Shown here: positions 28,101 through 37,957 of the stretch, piece after piece | Position numbering within the stretch: the stretch's first letter is position 1 | How the letters are laid out: the number at the start of each line of letters is the position of its first letter | Assembly: GCF_009856825.1 (NCBI RefSeq) | Contig: NZ_WVTD01000005.1 | Span: forward strand, 186,001 to 250,000 | DNA: 64,000 nucleotides | Origin: Novosphingobium silvae | Lineage (GTDB): Bacteria > Pseudomonadota > Alphaproteobacteria > Sphingomonadales > Sphingomonadaceae | Direction of reading: 5' to 3' | Notes under the pieces: model-generated | The model's input: only the letters and a program-made list of their open reading frames with translations | The model's database searches: none | What the model was told of the DNA's origin: nothing | Position numbers and translations under genes: made by a program

Positions 28101-29516
28101 TCAGCGATAGGTGACCTTCTTCACGGCCTCGACGATGCGGCCGGCATCGATGAGCGCGAGCTTCTCGAGGTTGGCCGCGTAAGGCAGCGGCACGTCCTCG
28201 TTGCAGACGCGAACCACCGGCGCATCGAGGTTGTCGAAACCTTCCTCCATGCAGATCGCCGAGATTTCCGACGCGATCGAGCACACCGGGAAGCCTTCTT
28301 CCGCGACGACGAGGCGGTTGGTCTTGGCAAGGCTCGCCAGGACCGCTTCCTTGTCGAGCGGGCGCAGGGTACGAAGGTCGATCACTTCGGCGTCGATGCC
28401 CTCGCCTGCCAGCGTTTCCGCGGCTTCCAGAGCGAGGCCGACGCCGATCGAGTAGGACACGATGGTCACGTCCTTGCCCTCGCGCATGATGCGCGCCTTG
28501 CCGATCGGCAGGACATGGTCGTCAAGCTCGGGCAGCTCGAAGGTGCGGCCATAGACCAGTTCGTTCTCGAGGAACACGACCGGGTCTTCCGAACGGATCG
28601 CCGCCTTGAGCAGGCCCTTGGCGTCGGACGCATCATAAGGCGCGATGACGACGAGGCCCGGGACGTTTGCATACCAGGGGCCGTAGTTCTGCGAGTGCTG
28701 CGCACCCACGCGCGAGGCAGCGCCGTTGGGACCGCGGAACACGATCGGGCAGCGCATCTGGCCGCCGGACATGTAGTTGGTCTTGGCGGCCGAGTTGATG
28801 ATGTGGTCAATCGCCTGCATGGCGAAGTTGAACGTCATGAACTCGATCACGGGGCGCAGGCCGCCCATGGCAGCGCCCGTGCCGATGCCGGCGAAGCCGT
28901 ACTCGGTGATCGGGGTGTCGATCACGCGGGTCGGGCCGAACTCTGCCAGCAGGCCTTGCGTGACCTTGTAGGCGCCCTGGTATTCGGCGACTTCCTCGCC
29001 CATCACGAAGACGCGCGGATCACGGCGCATTTCCTCGGCCATGGCGTCGCGAAGCGCATCGCGCACGGTCGAGGTCTTCATGTTGGTGCCGTGGGGCACC
29101 TCGGGATCGCGCGCGGTCTTGATCTCGCTGGCGAGGTTGGCGGTGCCGCTTTCGGCAGGCTTCTTGTCCTCGGCCGGCTTCTCGCCCTGCTCCGGACCTT
29201 CCTTGACCTGCTCGGGCGCTTCCTTGCCCTGGTCGGCCGAGGCGGCCGGCGCCTCGCTCGCGGAGGCGTCTTCGCCCTCGCCCGCCAGGATGGCGATCAC
29301 GGTGCCGACCTTCACGCCTTCGGTGCCCTCGGCGACGAGGAGCTTGCCGACAGTGCCTTCATCGATGGACTCGAACTCCATCGTCGCCTTGTCGGTCTCG
29401 ATCTCGGCGAGGATGTCGCCCGAAGCCACGGTGTCGCCTTCCTTCACCAGCCAGCGCGCCAGCTTGCCCTCTTCCATGGTGGGCGAGAGAGCCGGCATCT
29501 TCAGTTCGATCGCCAT
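28101..29516 (-). CDS. pdhB: Pyruvate dehydrogenase E1 beta subunit with N-terminal lipoyl domain
   Basis: 471-residue beta subunit of the E1 component of the pyruvate dehydrogenase complex. Residues 1-77 form a lipoyl domain with lipoyl-lysine K43 in [13 protein letters not shown]. An Ala/Glu/Lys-rich flexible linker (about 85-135) leads to the transketolase-type pyrimidine-binding and C-terminal domains (residues ~145-471; [37 protein letters not shown]). A lipoyl domain on E1 beta is a known feature of some alphaproteobacteria. One base separates it from pdhA upstream, so both subunits come from one mRNA. LipA at 17453 would modify K43. Confidence 0.97.
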   Translation of the reverse strand: MAIELKMPALSPTMEEGKLARWLVKEGDTVASGDILAEIETDKATMEFESIDEGTVGKLLVAEGTEGVKVGTVIAILAGEGEDASASEAPAASADQGKEAPEQVKEGPEQGEKPAEDKKPAESGTANLASEIKTARDPEVPHGTNMKTSTVRDALRDAMAEEMRRDPRVFVMGEEVAEYQGAYKVTQGLLAEFGPTRVIDTPITEYGFAGIGTGAAMGGLRPVIEFMTFNFAMQAIDHIINSAAKTNYMSGGQMRCPIVFRGPNGAASRVGAQHSQNYGPWYANVPGLVVIAPYDASDAKGLLKAAIRSEDPVVFLENELVYGRTFELPELDDHVLPIGKARIMREGKDVTIVSYSIGVGLALEAAETLAGEGIDAEVIDLRTLRPLDKEAVLASLAKTNRLVVAEEGFPVCSIASEISAICMEEGFDNLDAPVVRVCNEDVPLPYAANLEKLALIDAGRIVEAVKKVTYR

Positions 29517-29517
29517 C

Positions 29518-30594
29518 TCAGTAGCTCTCCACCAGTACGTCGGTATACAGTTCGGTCGGGTTGGGTTCGGGCGAGCTCTCGGCGAAGTCGGCCGAGACGG
29601 CCACCTGCGCGCGCACGCGCTTGTCGATTTCCTTGAGGCTTTCCTCGGTCACGCCCATTTCCATGAGTTCCGCCTTGGCATGCTCGATGGGATCGCGCTT
29701 GTCTCGAACGCCCTGCACTTCCTCGCGGCTGCGGTACTTCGCGGGGTCGGACATCGAGTGGCCGCGGTAGCGGTATGTGTTGAGCTCCATGAGCACGGGG
29801 CCGTTGCCGCCGCGCACATGCTCGAGCGCGATCTCGGCGGCCTTGCGGACCTCGAGCAGGTCCATGCCGTCTACCTGCATGCCGGGGATGCGGAAACCGG
29901 TGCCGCGACGGTGGAAGTGCGTCTCGGCCGACGAGCGGCTGACCGCGGTGCCCATCGCGTACTGGTTGTTCTCGATCACGAAGATGATCGGCAGCTTCCA
30001 CAGCGACGCCATGTTGAAGCTCTCGTAGACCTGGCCCTGGTTGGCCGCGCCGTCGCCGAAGTAGGCCATCGCGACGCCGCCGTCCTCGCGGTACTTGTGC
30101 GCGAAGGCGAGGCCCGCGCCAAGCGAGACCTGCGCGCCGACGATGCCGTGCCCGCCGTAGAAGCGATGCTCCACGGAGAACATGTGCATCGAGCCGCCCT
30201 TGCCCTTCGAGATACCGGCTTCGCGGCCGGTAAGCTCGGCCATGATGACCTTGGGGTCGATGCCGTAGGCCAGCATGTGGCCGTGGTCGCGATACCCGGT
30301 GATCACCGAATCTTTCGCGCTGTCGAGCGCGGACTGCAGCCCGACCGCCACGGCTTCCTGGCCGATGTAGAGGTGGCAGAACCCGCCGATGAGGCCGAGG
30401 CCGTAAAGCTGGCCGGCCTTTTCCTCGAAGCGGCGGATGAGCAGCATCTGCTCGTAGAGGTGAAGGAGTTCTTCCTTGTTGGCCGTGTATCGGCGATCTG
30501 CCTCGAGAGCCTCCTGGAGGCTGTGCAGGGCGAAATTCTCGTCTGCGACGGCGGCAGTCTCGGCTACCGGGGCGTCATTCTTGGCTTTGGGCAA
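29518..30594 (-). CDS. pdhA: Pyruvate dehydrogenase E1 alpha subunit
   Basis: 358-residue thiamine diphosphate-dependent subunit that decarboxylates pyruvate. The Mg/ThDP motif reads [38 protein letters not shown] and the phospho-loop region [15 protein letters not shown] are conserved. The start is a TTG placed 7 bases after GGGGGAG, giving [14 protein letters not shown]; the frame stays open 23 codons further, but those residues are not family-like and lack an SD. It forms an operon with pdhB. The residues before ~40 are a variable Ala-rich tail. Confidence 0.95.
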   Translation of the reverse strand: MPKAKNDAPVAETAAVADENFALHSLQEALEADRRYTANKEELLHLYEQMLLIRRFEEKAGQLYGLGLIGGFCHLYIGQEAVAVGLQSALDSAKDSVITGYRDHGHMLAYGIDPKVIMAELTGREAGISKGKGGSMHMFSVEHRFYGGHGIVGAQVSLGAGLAFAHKYREDGGVAMAYFGDGAANQGQVYESFNMASLWKLPIIFVIENNQYAMGTAVSRSSAETHFHRRGTGFRIPGMQVDGMDLLEVRKAAEIALEHVRGGNGPVLMELNTYRYRGHSMSDPAKYRSREEVQGVRDKRDPIEHAKAELMEMGVTEESLKEIDKRVRAQVAVSADFAESSPEPNPTELYTDVLVESY

Positions 30595-30769
30595 CGGGTT
30601 GCTCCCCCATCGTTGATGCGATCGTTTCGGAGCAGCGGTATAGGGAGGCCGGTCGCAAAGCAAAAGCGTCGAGGCTCGAAATCCGGCCTCGATTGTGGAC
30701 TATTTTGCAACGACGTTTGCAGAAACCGGCATCGAGCCCTCTCTCCTGAGAAGAGCAACGCAGAAGCCG

Positions 30770-31081
30770 TCAGGGCAGTTGCATCACCATTTCGTCGGGG
30801 CGGGCGACGTTCAGGTGGCTGCGCACGAGTTCGCCTGCGAGGTCCGGATCCATCCGGCTCTGGTCAAGCAGGGCGACGCGGTTCTTGAGCCGGGCACGCT
30901 CGGCCTGAAGTTCGGCGAGCTTGGCGCGGCGTTGCTCCAGCAGGTGCTGGTTCTCGCCCCAGGCGAGCAGGCCGCTGGGCCCGGCAACGCAGTAGAGGCC
31001 CATCAGCAGCAGCACGGCCAGGGCAATACCCTGGACGAGACGCTCCCTTGCAATGTTGGCTTCCTGTCGCACCGTTCGCAT
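30770..31081 (-). CDS. ftsB: FtsB-like cell division protein (septum formation initiator family)
   Basis: 103-residue bitopic membrane protein. A basic N-terminus is followed by one transmembrane helix (about 16-36), then a coiled coil (NQHLLEQRRAKLAELQAERARLKNR, described here as heptads over residues ~44-68) and the DPDLAGELVRSHLNVARPDEMV tail typical of FtsB/DivIC. FtsB links FtsL and FtsQ in the divisome. It lies upstream of pdhA on the same strand (175-bp gap). The upstream region carries a dyad with two GANTC sites (31091-31106). Confidence 0.88.
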   Translation of the reverse strand: MRTVRQEANIARERLVQGIALAVLLLMGLYCVAGPSGLLAWGENQHLLEQRRAKLAELQAERARLKNRVALLDQSRMDPDLAGELVRSHLNVARPDEMVMQLP

Positions 31082-31090
31082 GGCCCCATA

Positions 31091-31106
31091 GAATCACAGG
31101 TGATTC
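31091..31106. promoter_or_regulatory. Dyad with paired GANTC methylation sites before ftsB
   Basis: GAATCAC-AG-GTGATTC is a perfect 7-bp inverted repeat only 10 bases from the ftsB ATG. Each arm contains a GANTC site, the target of the cell-cycle methylase CcrM in alphaproteobacteria, where GcrA reads methylated GANTC in promoters of division genes. Regulation by CcrM/GcrA here is inference. Confidence 0.45.
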
Positions 31107-31294
31107 GCGGTATCAAGGAAAAATGCTAACGAAAAACCGCCATTTGCGACAGGTCGCGCCCAAGCCGCCCGTCGCGATGCTGTGGGCTTAGGTGTTGATA
31201 ACTTAGCGGCGCCGTCAAGTGTTCACGAGACGACATTCAGGCATGGTCGTATCGTGGTTTCGGTTTGCCGCTCGTGCTGCTAGGCGCTGCGGCC

Positions 31295-33172
31295 ATGTTG
31301 ACCCTACGTGACATCACCGTACGCCTTGGCGGGCGCACCATCATCGACAGCGCAAGCGCGACCCTGCCGCAGAATGGCAAGATCGGCCTCATCGGCCGCA
31401 ACGGCGCCGGCAAGTCGACGCTGGTTAAGACGATCATCGGCGAGCTGGAGCCGGACGGCGGCTCTGTCGAGATGCCGCGCCGCGCACGGCTCGGCTATAT
31501 CGCGCAGGAAGCACCGAGCGGCAAGAAGACGCCTTTCGACGCCGTGGTCGAGGCGGACACCGAGCGCACCGCCCTTCTCGCGGAAGCGGAGACCTGCACC
31601 GACCCCGATCGTCTGGGAGACGTGCACGAGCGGCTCATCGCGATCGACGCGTACACCGCCCCTGCCCGCGCCGCGCGCATCCTCGTCGGCCTCGGCTTCG
31701 ACGAGGAGATGCAGGGCCGGCCGCTCGACAGTTACTCGGGCGGCTGGAAGATGCGTGTCGCGCTGGCCTCGCTGCTCTTTTCCGAACCCGACGTCATGCT
31801 GCTCGACGAGCCTTCGAACCACCTCGACCTCGAAGCGACGCTGTGGCTGGAGAACTTCCTCAAGAGCTATCCCAAGACGCTGCTCGTGATCAGCCACGAG
31901 CGCGACCTGCTCAACACGGTGGTGGACAACATCCTCCACCTGCAGGGCGGCAAGCTGACGCTTTACCCCGGCGACTACGACAGCTTCGAGCGGCTTCGCG
32001 CCGAACGCGCCGCCCAGGCCGCCGCGGCGCAGGCCAGCCAGGACGCGCAGAGGAAGAAGCTGGCGGACTACGTCGCCCGCAATTCCGCCCGCGCTTCGAC
32101 GGCGAAGCAGGCCCAGTCTCGCGCCAAGATGCTGGCGAAGATGCAGCCGATCGCCGCGATGATCGAGGACCCCTCGCTCAGCTTCGACTTCCCTAGTCCC
32201 GATGAACTGCGCCCGCCGCTCGTCACGCTCGACCTTGCGGCGGTCGGCTACGAGGCGGAGAAGCCGATCCTGCGGCGGCTCAACCTGCGCATCGATCCCG
32301 AGGACCGGATCGCGCTGCTGGGCCGCAACGGCAACGGCAAGACCACGCTGGCGCGCCTGTTGGCCCGTCAGCTCGATCCCATGGAAGGCGCGATCAACTT
32401 CTCGCCCAAGATCCGCATCGGTTACTTCACGCAGTACCAGGTGGAAGAGCTGCCCTCCGATTCGACCCCGCTCGAACTGATGACGCGGGCGATGGAGGGC
32501 AAGCCGCCGGTGCAGGTGCGCGGGCAGCTGGGCCGTTTCGGCTTCTCGGGCAACCGGGCCACGGCGGAGACGAAGACGCTGTCCGGCGGCGAGCGGGCGC
32601 GCCTTGCGCTGGCCCTCGTGACGCGCGATGCGCCGCACATGCTCATCCTGGACGAGCCGACCAACCACCTCGACGTCGATGCGCGCGAGGCGCTGGTGCA
32701 GGCGCTGAACGATTTCCAGGGCGCGGTGATCCTCGTCAGCCACGACCGGCACATGGTGGAACTCGCCGCCGATCGCCTCGTCCTCGTCGATGGCGGGATG
32801 GCTGCGGACTACGAAGGGTCGATGGAGGATTACATCGACTTCGTTCTCGGCCGCAACCAGCCCAGGGCGGATGCCGGCGGCAAGGTCTCCGGTCCCGCGA
32901 AGAAGTCCGGCGCCGTCGCGCGCGAGGAGCTGAAGGCGCTGCGCAAGAAGGTCACCGAGGCCGAGACACGCATGAAGCGGCTGCAGACGCAGATCGATGC
33001 CCTCGCCGCGGCGCTTGCCGAACCGGGCGGCGCCAAGGGCGACCTCAAGGGTCTGTCCATCGGCGAACTCGGCAAGCGGCACGGCGCCGCCGCCGCCGAA
33101 ATGGAACGGGCGGAGGAAAGCTGGCTCGAAGTTCACGAGGAACTGGAAACGCTGATGGGACGCGGCAGTTGA
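31295..33172 (+). CDS. ABC-F family ATPase
   Basis: 625-residue soluble protein with two ABC ATPase domains and no membrane segment. Domain 1 has Walker A GRNGAGKST, signature SYSGGW and Walker B VMLLDEPSNHLDLE. Domain 2 has Walker A GRNGNGKTT, signature LSGGERARLAL and Walker B LILDEPTNHLDVD. An interdomain linker rich in Ala/Arg/Lys lies about residues 235-300 and a charged coiled coil ends the protein. This is the ABC-F group (YheS/Uup-like), acting on translating ribosomes. The start follows a GCTAGG element and has no SD. The last base pairs overlap a Gre-like gene. Confidence 0.93.
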   Translation: MLTLRDITVRLGGRTIIDSASATLPQNGKIGLIGRNGAGKSTLVKTIIGELEPDGGSVEMPRRARLGYIAQEAPSGKKTPFDAVVEADTERTALLAEAETCTDPDRLGDVHERLIAIDAYTAPARAARILVGLGFDEEMQGRPLDSYSGGWKMRVALASLLFSEPDVMLLDEPSNHLDLEATLWLENFLKSYPKTLLVISHERDLLNTVVDNILHLQGGKLTLYPGDYDSFERLRAERAAQAAAAQASQDAQRKKLADYVARNSARASTAKQAQSRAKMLAKMQPIAAMIEDPSLSFDFPSPDELRPPLVTLDLAAVGYEAEKPILRRLNLRIDPEDRIALLGRNGNGKTTLARLLARQLDPMEGAINFSPKIRIGYFTQYQVEELPSDSTPLELMTRAMEGKPPVQVRGQLGRFGFSGNRATAETKTLSGGERARLALALVTRDAPHMLILDEPTNHLDVDAREALVQALNDFQGAVILVSHDRHMVELAADRLVLVDGGMAADYEGSMEDYIDFVLGRNQPRADAGGKVSGPAKKSGAVAREELKALRKKVTEAETRMKRLQTQIDALAAALAEPGGAKGDLKGLSIGELGKRHGAAAAEMERAEESWLEVHEELETLMGRGS

Positions 33173-33630
33173 GCGTCGCCTTCCGCCGCGACGGGGACGA
33201 GGAGCATTTAGAGCCCAAGTTCGAAGTGCCGATCCCGCCCGGTCTAAACCTGGTGACCGGAGCCGGCCTGGACCTGATCCGCACCCGGATCGCGGAGATG
33301 GAGGACGCGGTCGGCTCGGCCGGGGACGAGACGGCGCTCAATGCCGCGAAGCGTGACCTGCGCTACTGGCGGGCGCGCCTTGCTTCGGCGCAGCTGCAGC
33401 CGCCCGCCAGCGGGAGCAAGGCGATGTTCGGCAGCTGCGTTCGCTTCGAACTGGGCGGCAAGGTGCGGACGGTCGCCATCGTCGGCCATGACGAGGCTGA
33501 GCCGGCGCAGGGACGTCTCGCCTTTACGGCGCCGCTCGCCCGGGCCCTGCTTGGCGCCGAGGCAGGCGACTTCGTCGACTTCAACGGCCGCGAAGAAGCG
33601 ATCGAGTTGCTGGAGGTTTCGGCGGCATAA
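33169..33630 (+). CDS. GreA/GreB-like transcription elongation factor domain protein
   Basis: 153-residue protein with a TTG start overlapping the ABC-F stop (TTGA). A helical N-terminal part (DLIRTRIAEMEDAV...NAAKRDLRYWRARLASAQ) resembles a short coiled coil. The C-terminal FKBP-like domain has VRFELGGKVRTVAIVGHDEAEPAQ and FTAPLARALLGAEAGDFVDF, typical of Gre/Rnk C-terminal domains. It may bind RNA polymerase; true cleavage-factor activity would need the acidic tip of the coiled coil, which I cannot confirm. Probably co-translated with the ABC-F ATPase. Confidence 0.8.
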   Translation: MSVAFRRDGDEEHLEPKFEVPIPPGLNLVTGAGLDLIRTRIAEMEDAVGSAGDETALNAAKRDLRYWRARLASAQLQPPASGSKAMFGSCVRFELGGKVRTVAIVGHDEAEPAQGRLAFTAPLARALLGAEAGDFVDFNGREEAIELLEVSAA

Positions 33631-33716
33631 TACTTGCCGCGGCTGCCGGTACAAACTTGTACGCCAAAGCCCGCCGCCCATCAGGAATGGTAGCGGGGTT
33701 CAGGGCCCGGACAGGT

Positions 33717-33757
33717 CCAGGCTGACGCCCCGCGCATGTCGCGCAGCGTCAGCCTGG
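33717..33757. terminator. Long hairpin between convergent genes
   Basis: A 12-bp perfect stem, CCAGGCTGACGC (33717-33728) with GCGTCAGCCTGG (33746-33757), encloses a loop that has its own CGCG/CGCG stem. It lies 8 bases from the helicase stop and 87 from the Gre-like stop. No U tract follows on either strand, so a bidirectional terminator or 3'-end stabiliser is likely but unproven. Confidence 0.5.
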
Positions 33758-33764
33758 AATTCGA

Positions 33765-35561
33765 TCAGTCCCGGCCGCCCTTGCGCGGCTTCTTGTGGAA
33801 CGGCTTGCCCGCGCCGCCGCCATGGGTCGGGCGTGCGCGATAAGGCGCCTCGCCCTCGCCGCGCGGCTGCGAATAGCCGCCGCCCTGGGCGCCCGGATGC
33901 GGCCTGCGGCCACGGCCCTGCGGTCCTTCGCGGTCACGGCTGCGATGCTTGGCGGCCTCGCGCGGCGTGTCGGGCGAACGCTCGATAAGGATCGTGCTCT
34001 CGTATTCGCCATCGTCGCGCGCCGTGCGCTGGACCGCGTTGGCGAACTGGTCGGCAAGATTGCGCGGGATCTGGAAGTGCGTCTGGTCGGCCGAGATGCG
34101 GATCTGCCCGACCGCATCGCGGGTGACGTGGCCACGGCGGCACAGCACCGGCAGCAGCCAGCGCGCCTCCGCGTTCTGGCGACGGCCCACGTCCATGCGG
34201 AACCACACCACGTCCTCGAAGCCGGGGCGTTCGCGCCGCTCGCGGTTTTCGGGTGAATTGCCCAGCAGTTCCTCCGGCTGAGGCATCGAGGCGCGGTGCG
34301 CAACCACCAGCGCGGCGGCGAGATCCTCGGCGCTGACCTTCTCGAGCAGGACGCGCGCGATCTCGCGGTCGTCTTCCTCGGCTTCGACGGGCGCCAGCAG
34401 CTTTTCCATCAGTCGCTCGCGATCCTGCGCGCGGATGGCTTCCAGCGTCGGAGCCTCGCCCCATTCGGCCTGGATGCGGGCGCCGCGCAGCATCATCTCG
34501 ACGCGGCGGCGGCGCGGATAGGGTACGAGCAGGACGGCCGTTCCCTTGCGCCCGGCGCGGCCGGTGCGGCCCGAACGGTGCTGCAGGGTCTCGGCGTCCC
34601 GCGGAATCTCCACGTGAACGACGAGGCTGAGCGAGGGAAGATCGATGCCGCGCGCCGCGACGTCGGTCGCCACGCAGACCCGTGCGCGGCGATCGCGGAG
34701 CGCCTGGAGAGCGTTGTTGCGCTCGTTCTGCGAATGCTCGCCCGAGAGCGCCACGGCGGAGAAGCCGCGCTCGACCAGGGTCGCGTGCAGGTGCTTGACG
34801 TTGTCACGCGTGGCGCAGAACAGGATCGCCGTTTCCGCGTCGTGGAAGCGCAGCAGGTTCACGACCGCGCGCTCGATGTCGGAAGGGGCGACCGTGACGG
34901 CCTGGTAGGAGATGTCTCCATGGCCACGGTTCTCGCCCACGGTCGAGATGCGCAGCGCGTTCTTCTGGTAGCGCTGGGCCAGCGCCTCGATCGGGCGCGG
35001 CATGGTGGCCGAGAACAGCAGCGTGCGCCGTCCCTCGGGCGTCGCGTCGAGGATTTCCTCGAGGTCTTCGCGAAAGCCCATGTCGAGCATCTCGTCCGCC
35101 TCGTCGAGCACGACGGCGCGCAGGGCCGAGAGGTCGAGCTTGCCGCGCTCAAGGTGATCGCGCAGGCGCCCCGGCGTTCCGACCACGATGGTCGCGCCGC
35201 GCTCCAGCTGGCGGCGCTCCTTCACCGGGTCCATGCCGCCGACGCAAGTGACGATCCGCGCGCCGGTCTTGGCATAGAGCCACTCCAGCTCGCGGCTGAC
35301 CTGCTGCGCCAGTTCGCGCGTGGGAGCGATGGCAAGCGCGAGCGGGCCTTCGGAATACGGGATGCGCCCGTCCTCGAGAAGCTCGTCGCTCATGGCGATG
35401 CCGAAGGCGACGGTCTTGCCCGAGCCGGTCTGCGCCGAGACAACGAGGTCGCGGCCGCGCGCGTCGGGTTCCGTTACCGCGGTCTGGACGGGAGTCAGCG
35501 CTTCATAGCCATGCGCTGCGAGGGCCTCGGCGAGAGGCTGGGAAACTTGCGAAAAGGTCAT
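33765..35561 (-). CDS. DEAD-box RNA helicase with DbpA-type RNA-binding domain
   Basis: 598-residue ATP-dependent RNA helicase. Motifs in order: Q motif (ALTPVQTA), I AQTGSGKT, Ia PTRELAQQ, Ib GTPGRL, II DEAD, III SAT, IV ILFCATRDNV, V ATDVAARGIDLP and VI HRSGRTGRAGRKG. After residue ~460 a DbpA RNA-binding domain is visible (VVWFRMDVGRRQNAEARWLL, ISADQTHFQIPRNLADQF). The last ~80 residues are Arg/Gly-rich and basic. Probable role in ribosome assembly or cold adaptation (DeaD/CsdA-like). The start is the ATG giving MTFSQVSQPLAEAL; the upstream extension is not conserved. Confidence 0.95.
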   Translation of the reverse strand: MTFSQVSQPLAEALAAHGYEALTPVQTAVTEPDARGRDLVVSAQTGSGKTVAFGIAMSDELLEDGRIPYSEGPLALAIAPTRELAQQVSRELEWLYAKTGARIVTCVGGMDPVKERRQLERGATIVVGTPGRLRDHLERGKLDLSALRAVVLDEADEMLDMGFREDLEEILDATPEGRRTLLFSATMPRPIEALAQRYQKNALRISTVGENRGHGDISYQAVTVAPSDIERAVVNLLRFHDAETAILFCATRDNVKHLHATLVERGFSAVALSGEHSQNERNNALQALRDRRARVCVATDVAARGIDLPSLSLVVHVEIPRDAETLQHRSGRTGRAGRKGTAVLLVPYPRRRRVEMMLRGARIQAEWGEAPTLEAIRAQDRERLMEKLLAPVEAEEDDREIARVLLEKVSAEDLAAALVVAHRASMPQPEELLGNSPENRERRERPGFEDVVWFRMDVGRRQNAEARWLLPVLCRRGHVTRDAVGQIRISADQTHFQIPRNLADQFANAVQRTARDDGEYESTILIERSPDTPREAAKHRSRDREGPQGRGRRPHPGAQGGGYSQPRGEGEAPYRARPTHGGGAGKPFHKKPRKGGRD

Positions 35562-35753
35562 AACTGGCGAATCGATCCTGCCGCATGAGCGGCCTTGGGG
35601 AGCGTGGGGAGGGCTGCGAGGGTCGCCCGCAGGCGCACCGATTGCCCTGCCCATAGACCAAACCGCAAGAATTTGCGCGTACCAAATTCACTTTTCTGCA
35701 ATTTGACCGGCGCAGCGGGCGGCTCGCACCTGTCCGGGCAGGCGCGAAAGAGG

Positions 35754-35969
35754 TCAGCCGGCGCGGCTCCACAGCGGACGGAACGCGCGATCCGCGTCCG
35801 GGCACTGTTCGGGCAGGAGGTCGAAGCTGGGCTGGAATCCGAGCAGGATATACATGTCCCGCTCAAGGAAGGGGGCGGCGTCGCCCGCGCTCATATCGAC
35901 GCGCGCGCACTCGCCCAGGCCCGGCAGCTTGGTCCGGAAAAGTCCTTTGCGCACAGGCGTTACGCGCAT
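35754..35969 (-). CDS. Small conserved-looking protein, function unknown
   Basis: 71-residue protein beginning MRVTPVRKGLFRTKLPGLGE; a longer open frame extends upstream to 36080 but its codons look non-coding. A weak SD (AGGGG) lies 10 bases before the ATG. The sequence is not hydrophobic and has no known motif (ECARVDMSAGDAAPFLERDM, ILLGFQPSFDLLPEQ). It stands alone between the helicase and the M28 peptidase, both on the same strand. It could be a chance frame. Confidence 0.5.
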   Translation of the reverse strand: MRVTPVRKGLFRTKLPGLGECARVDMSAGDAAPFLERDMYILLGFQPSFDLLPEQCPDADRAFRPLWSRAG

Positions 35970-36106
35970 GACAGATGTACCCCTGGAAATGTTGGCGGCT
36001 TGTGGAGGGCGCCCGCTAACGATCCTGACAGTGCCGATCAAGCTGGCCCGCAGGCTGTCACAAATCGGAAAGACGGGCAAGTATCGTGGCCCTGGCCTAA
36101 GGGCAC

Positions 36107-37807
36107 CTACTTACGTGCGCTGGGGGCACGCGCCTCGCTGTAAGTCGGAATGCTGGCCGCAGGCGCGTCGAGGCGAACCCATAGCGCCAGCGCCACCGCG
36201 CCTGCCAGGAGAACTGCGGCCAACGGCGCACTGCGCGTGATAGCGGGGCGAAGCTGCAGGAAAGCGAGCCATGTGGTCGCCAGCGGCAGCACCGCCACCA
36301 TCGGCAGCATCGGCCCTACCGCCTGCATCAGCGTGTATCCCAGCATCAGGCCGTATCCGCCGACGAGCGGGGCGACGACCGCCCCCGCCGCGAGCCCTGC
36401 ATTCCCGCGCAGGCGAAGCAGGGCGACCACGCCTCCCAGCATCAGCGGGATCGTCAGCACGTAGGCGGCGACCGGCGCCAGCGCTTGCAGCGCCGCCCCG
36501 GCAACCCACAGCGGAACCGCGAAGCCGGCTTCCCCCGAAGGCGTGGCAGGCTTGCGCCCGGCTATCAGGATGCCTGCGGCAAGGCAGGCGCATAGCGCCA
36601 TGGCCTGCAGCCTCGGGATCGCCGCGAGCCGGTCGTAGTAGTCTGCCGCAGGTCCCGCGCCCGAAAGCAGGTTGAGCAGGTACAGCCCGCCGCCCGAGAT
36701 CGCAACGAGCGCCAGCATGCGCCCTGCCCCGCCTGCGAGTTCCCGGATGTCGAAGCGCCGCGCCGCGAGCGCCCCATAGCCGATGAGCGCGACCGCCAGC
36801 ATGCCCCATCCCCAGGCAGTGGCGTAATGAAGCACGAACAGTCCGAAAACGTCGAAGAAGACGATGTCCGGCGCCCTGCCTGGCAGCTGCGCCGCCTGCG
36901 ACAGAGCGCGGGCAAGGCCGAGCGCCTGCTCTCCCATCTGCTGCAGAGCGCCGGTATCCAGCGCCTGCGGGGTCGCAAGCGGAGAATGGTAAAGGTGGGC
37001 ACGCCCGATGAACGCGATATTCCACGCCGCATAGCCGCGCGGCAAAGCCACGCTCAGATCCGTGTCGTTGGGAAGCACGCTGTAGATGAAGGTCGCCAGC
37101 GACGTACCCGCCGGATGAGGTGCCGTCGCGGCCCAGGCCCGGGCGACGTCACCGTTCAGCGACGAGGTCTGGAACAGGTTGGCCTTGCCGCCCCCGCCCC
37201 GCGCCTCGAGGTTGACCACGGCGCCGATGCGCCTGCGCTCCGGCGCCTCGGCGAAGAACAGCTTCGCGCCGGTCAGTCCGGCCTCCTCGCCGTCCGTCAG
37301 GATGACGATCACGTCACGCCGGCGCGCGGGGTCGAGCGAAAGCGCGCGCACCGTCTCGAGGATGGCGGCAACGCCTGCTCCGTCGTCGGCTGCCGCAGGC
37401 GATCCGGGCACGCTGTCGTAATGCGCCATGAGAGCCACCGCAGGCAGCGCAGGCTCCCGCCCGGGAAGCAGGCCGATGACGTTGACGAGCGGGATAGTGT
37501 CCGCCGCGGTCCCGTTATGCCGGTTGAACCATGCGCGCATCTCCTGCGGGAACGCGCCGTCCTGCGTGCGCACGATCAGCCCCATCGCCCTCAGCCGCTG
37601 GACGAGATGGCTGCGCACCGTTGCGTGTTCGCGCGAACCGCTGGGGTGGGGATGCCTGCCGATGCGCTTCACGTCCGCCATCGCGCGTCCCGCCGAAAAC
37701 CCTTCGGCAGGAGCGGATGGCCCCTTTGCCGGCGGCGGCGTCGAGCCGAGCACCGCCAGACCGACCGCTAGGACGAGCGCGGCCACGAATGCCTTGATAT
37801 TCCCCAA
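36107..37807 (-). CDS. M28 family zinc peptidase with C-terminal membrane domain
   Basis: 566-residue protein. An N-terminal membrane anchor or signal (FVAALVLAVGLAVLG) is followed by an M28 aminopeptidase domain (about 40-310): zinc ligands in MAHYDSVPGSPAAADDGAG (His, Asp), catalytic TDGEEAGLTGA, VNLEARG and the late AHLYHSPLAT histidine. The C-terminal half has about eight hydrophobic helices. The layout resembles vacuolar/membrane M28 peptidases facing the periplasm. The start is a TTG 6 bases after GGGAG; longer frames run through the antisense of rpiB and were rejected. Confidence 0.88.
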   Translation of the reverse strand: MGNIKAFVAALVLAVGLAVLGSTPPPAKGPSAPAEGFSAGRAMADVKRIGRHPHPSGSREHATVRSHLVQRLRAMGLIVRTQDGAFPQEMRAWFNRHNGTAADTIPLVNVIGLLPGREPALPAVALMAHYDSVPGSPAAADDGAGVAAILETVRALSLDPARRRDVIVILTDGEEAGLTGAKLFFAEAPERRRIGAVVNLEARGGGGKANLFQTSSLNGDVARAWAATAPHPAGTSLATFIYSVLPNDTDLSVALPRGYAAWNIAFIGRAHLYHSPLATPQALDTGALQQMGEQALGLARALSQAAQLPGRAPDIVFFDVFGLFVLHYATAWGWGMLAVALIGYGALAARRFDIRELAGGAGRMLALVAISGGGLYLLNLLSGAGPAADYYDRLAAIPRLQAMALCACLAAGILIAGRKPATPSGEAGFAVPLWVAGAALQALAPVAAYVLTIPLMLGGVVALLRLRGNAGLAAGAVVAPLVGGYGLMLGYTLMQAVGPMLPMVAVLPLATTWLAFLQLRPAITRSAPLAAVLLAGAVALALWVRLDAPAASIPTYSEARAPSARK

Positions 37808-37957
37808 CGCAATCTCCCGGTCATCGGCGACAGGCCAGCCTCGTAACGCACGAAAAGCACGGCGGCACCTGTCGGTAGCGCGAGACTGGCCATGCGGGCA
37901 ACTCGGGACTAAGGGGAGGCGCAAACGAATCCCCGTGAGAAGGACAGACCTCCTCCC

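Noticed and set aside
31304-33136. 610-codon open frame antisense to the ABC-F gene
   Set aside because: Composition (His/Arg/Val/Gly-rich) is typical of antisense frames in GC-rich genes; no recognisable domain.
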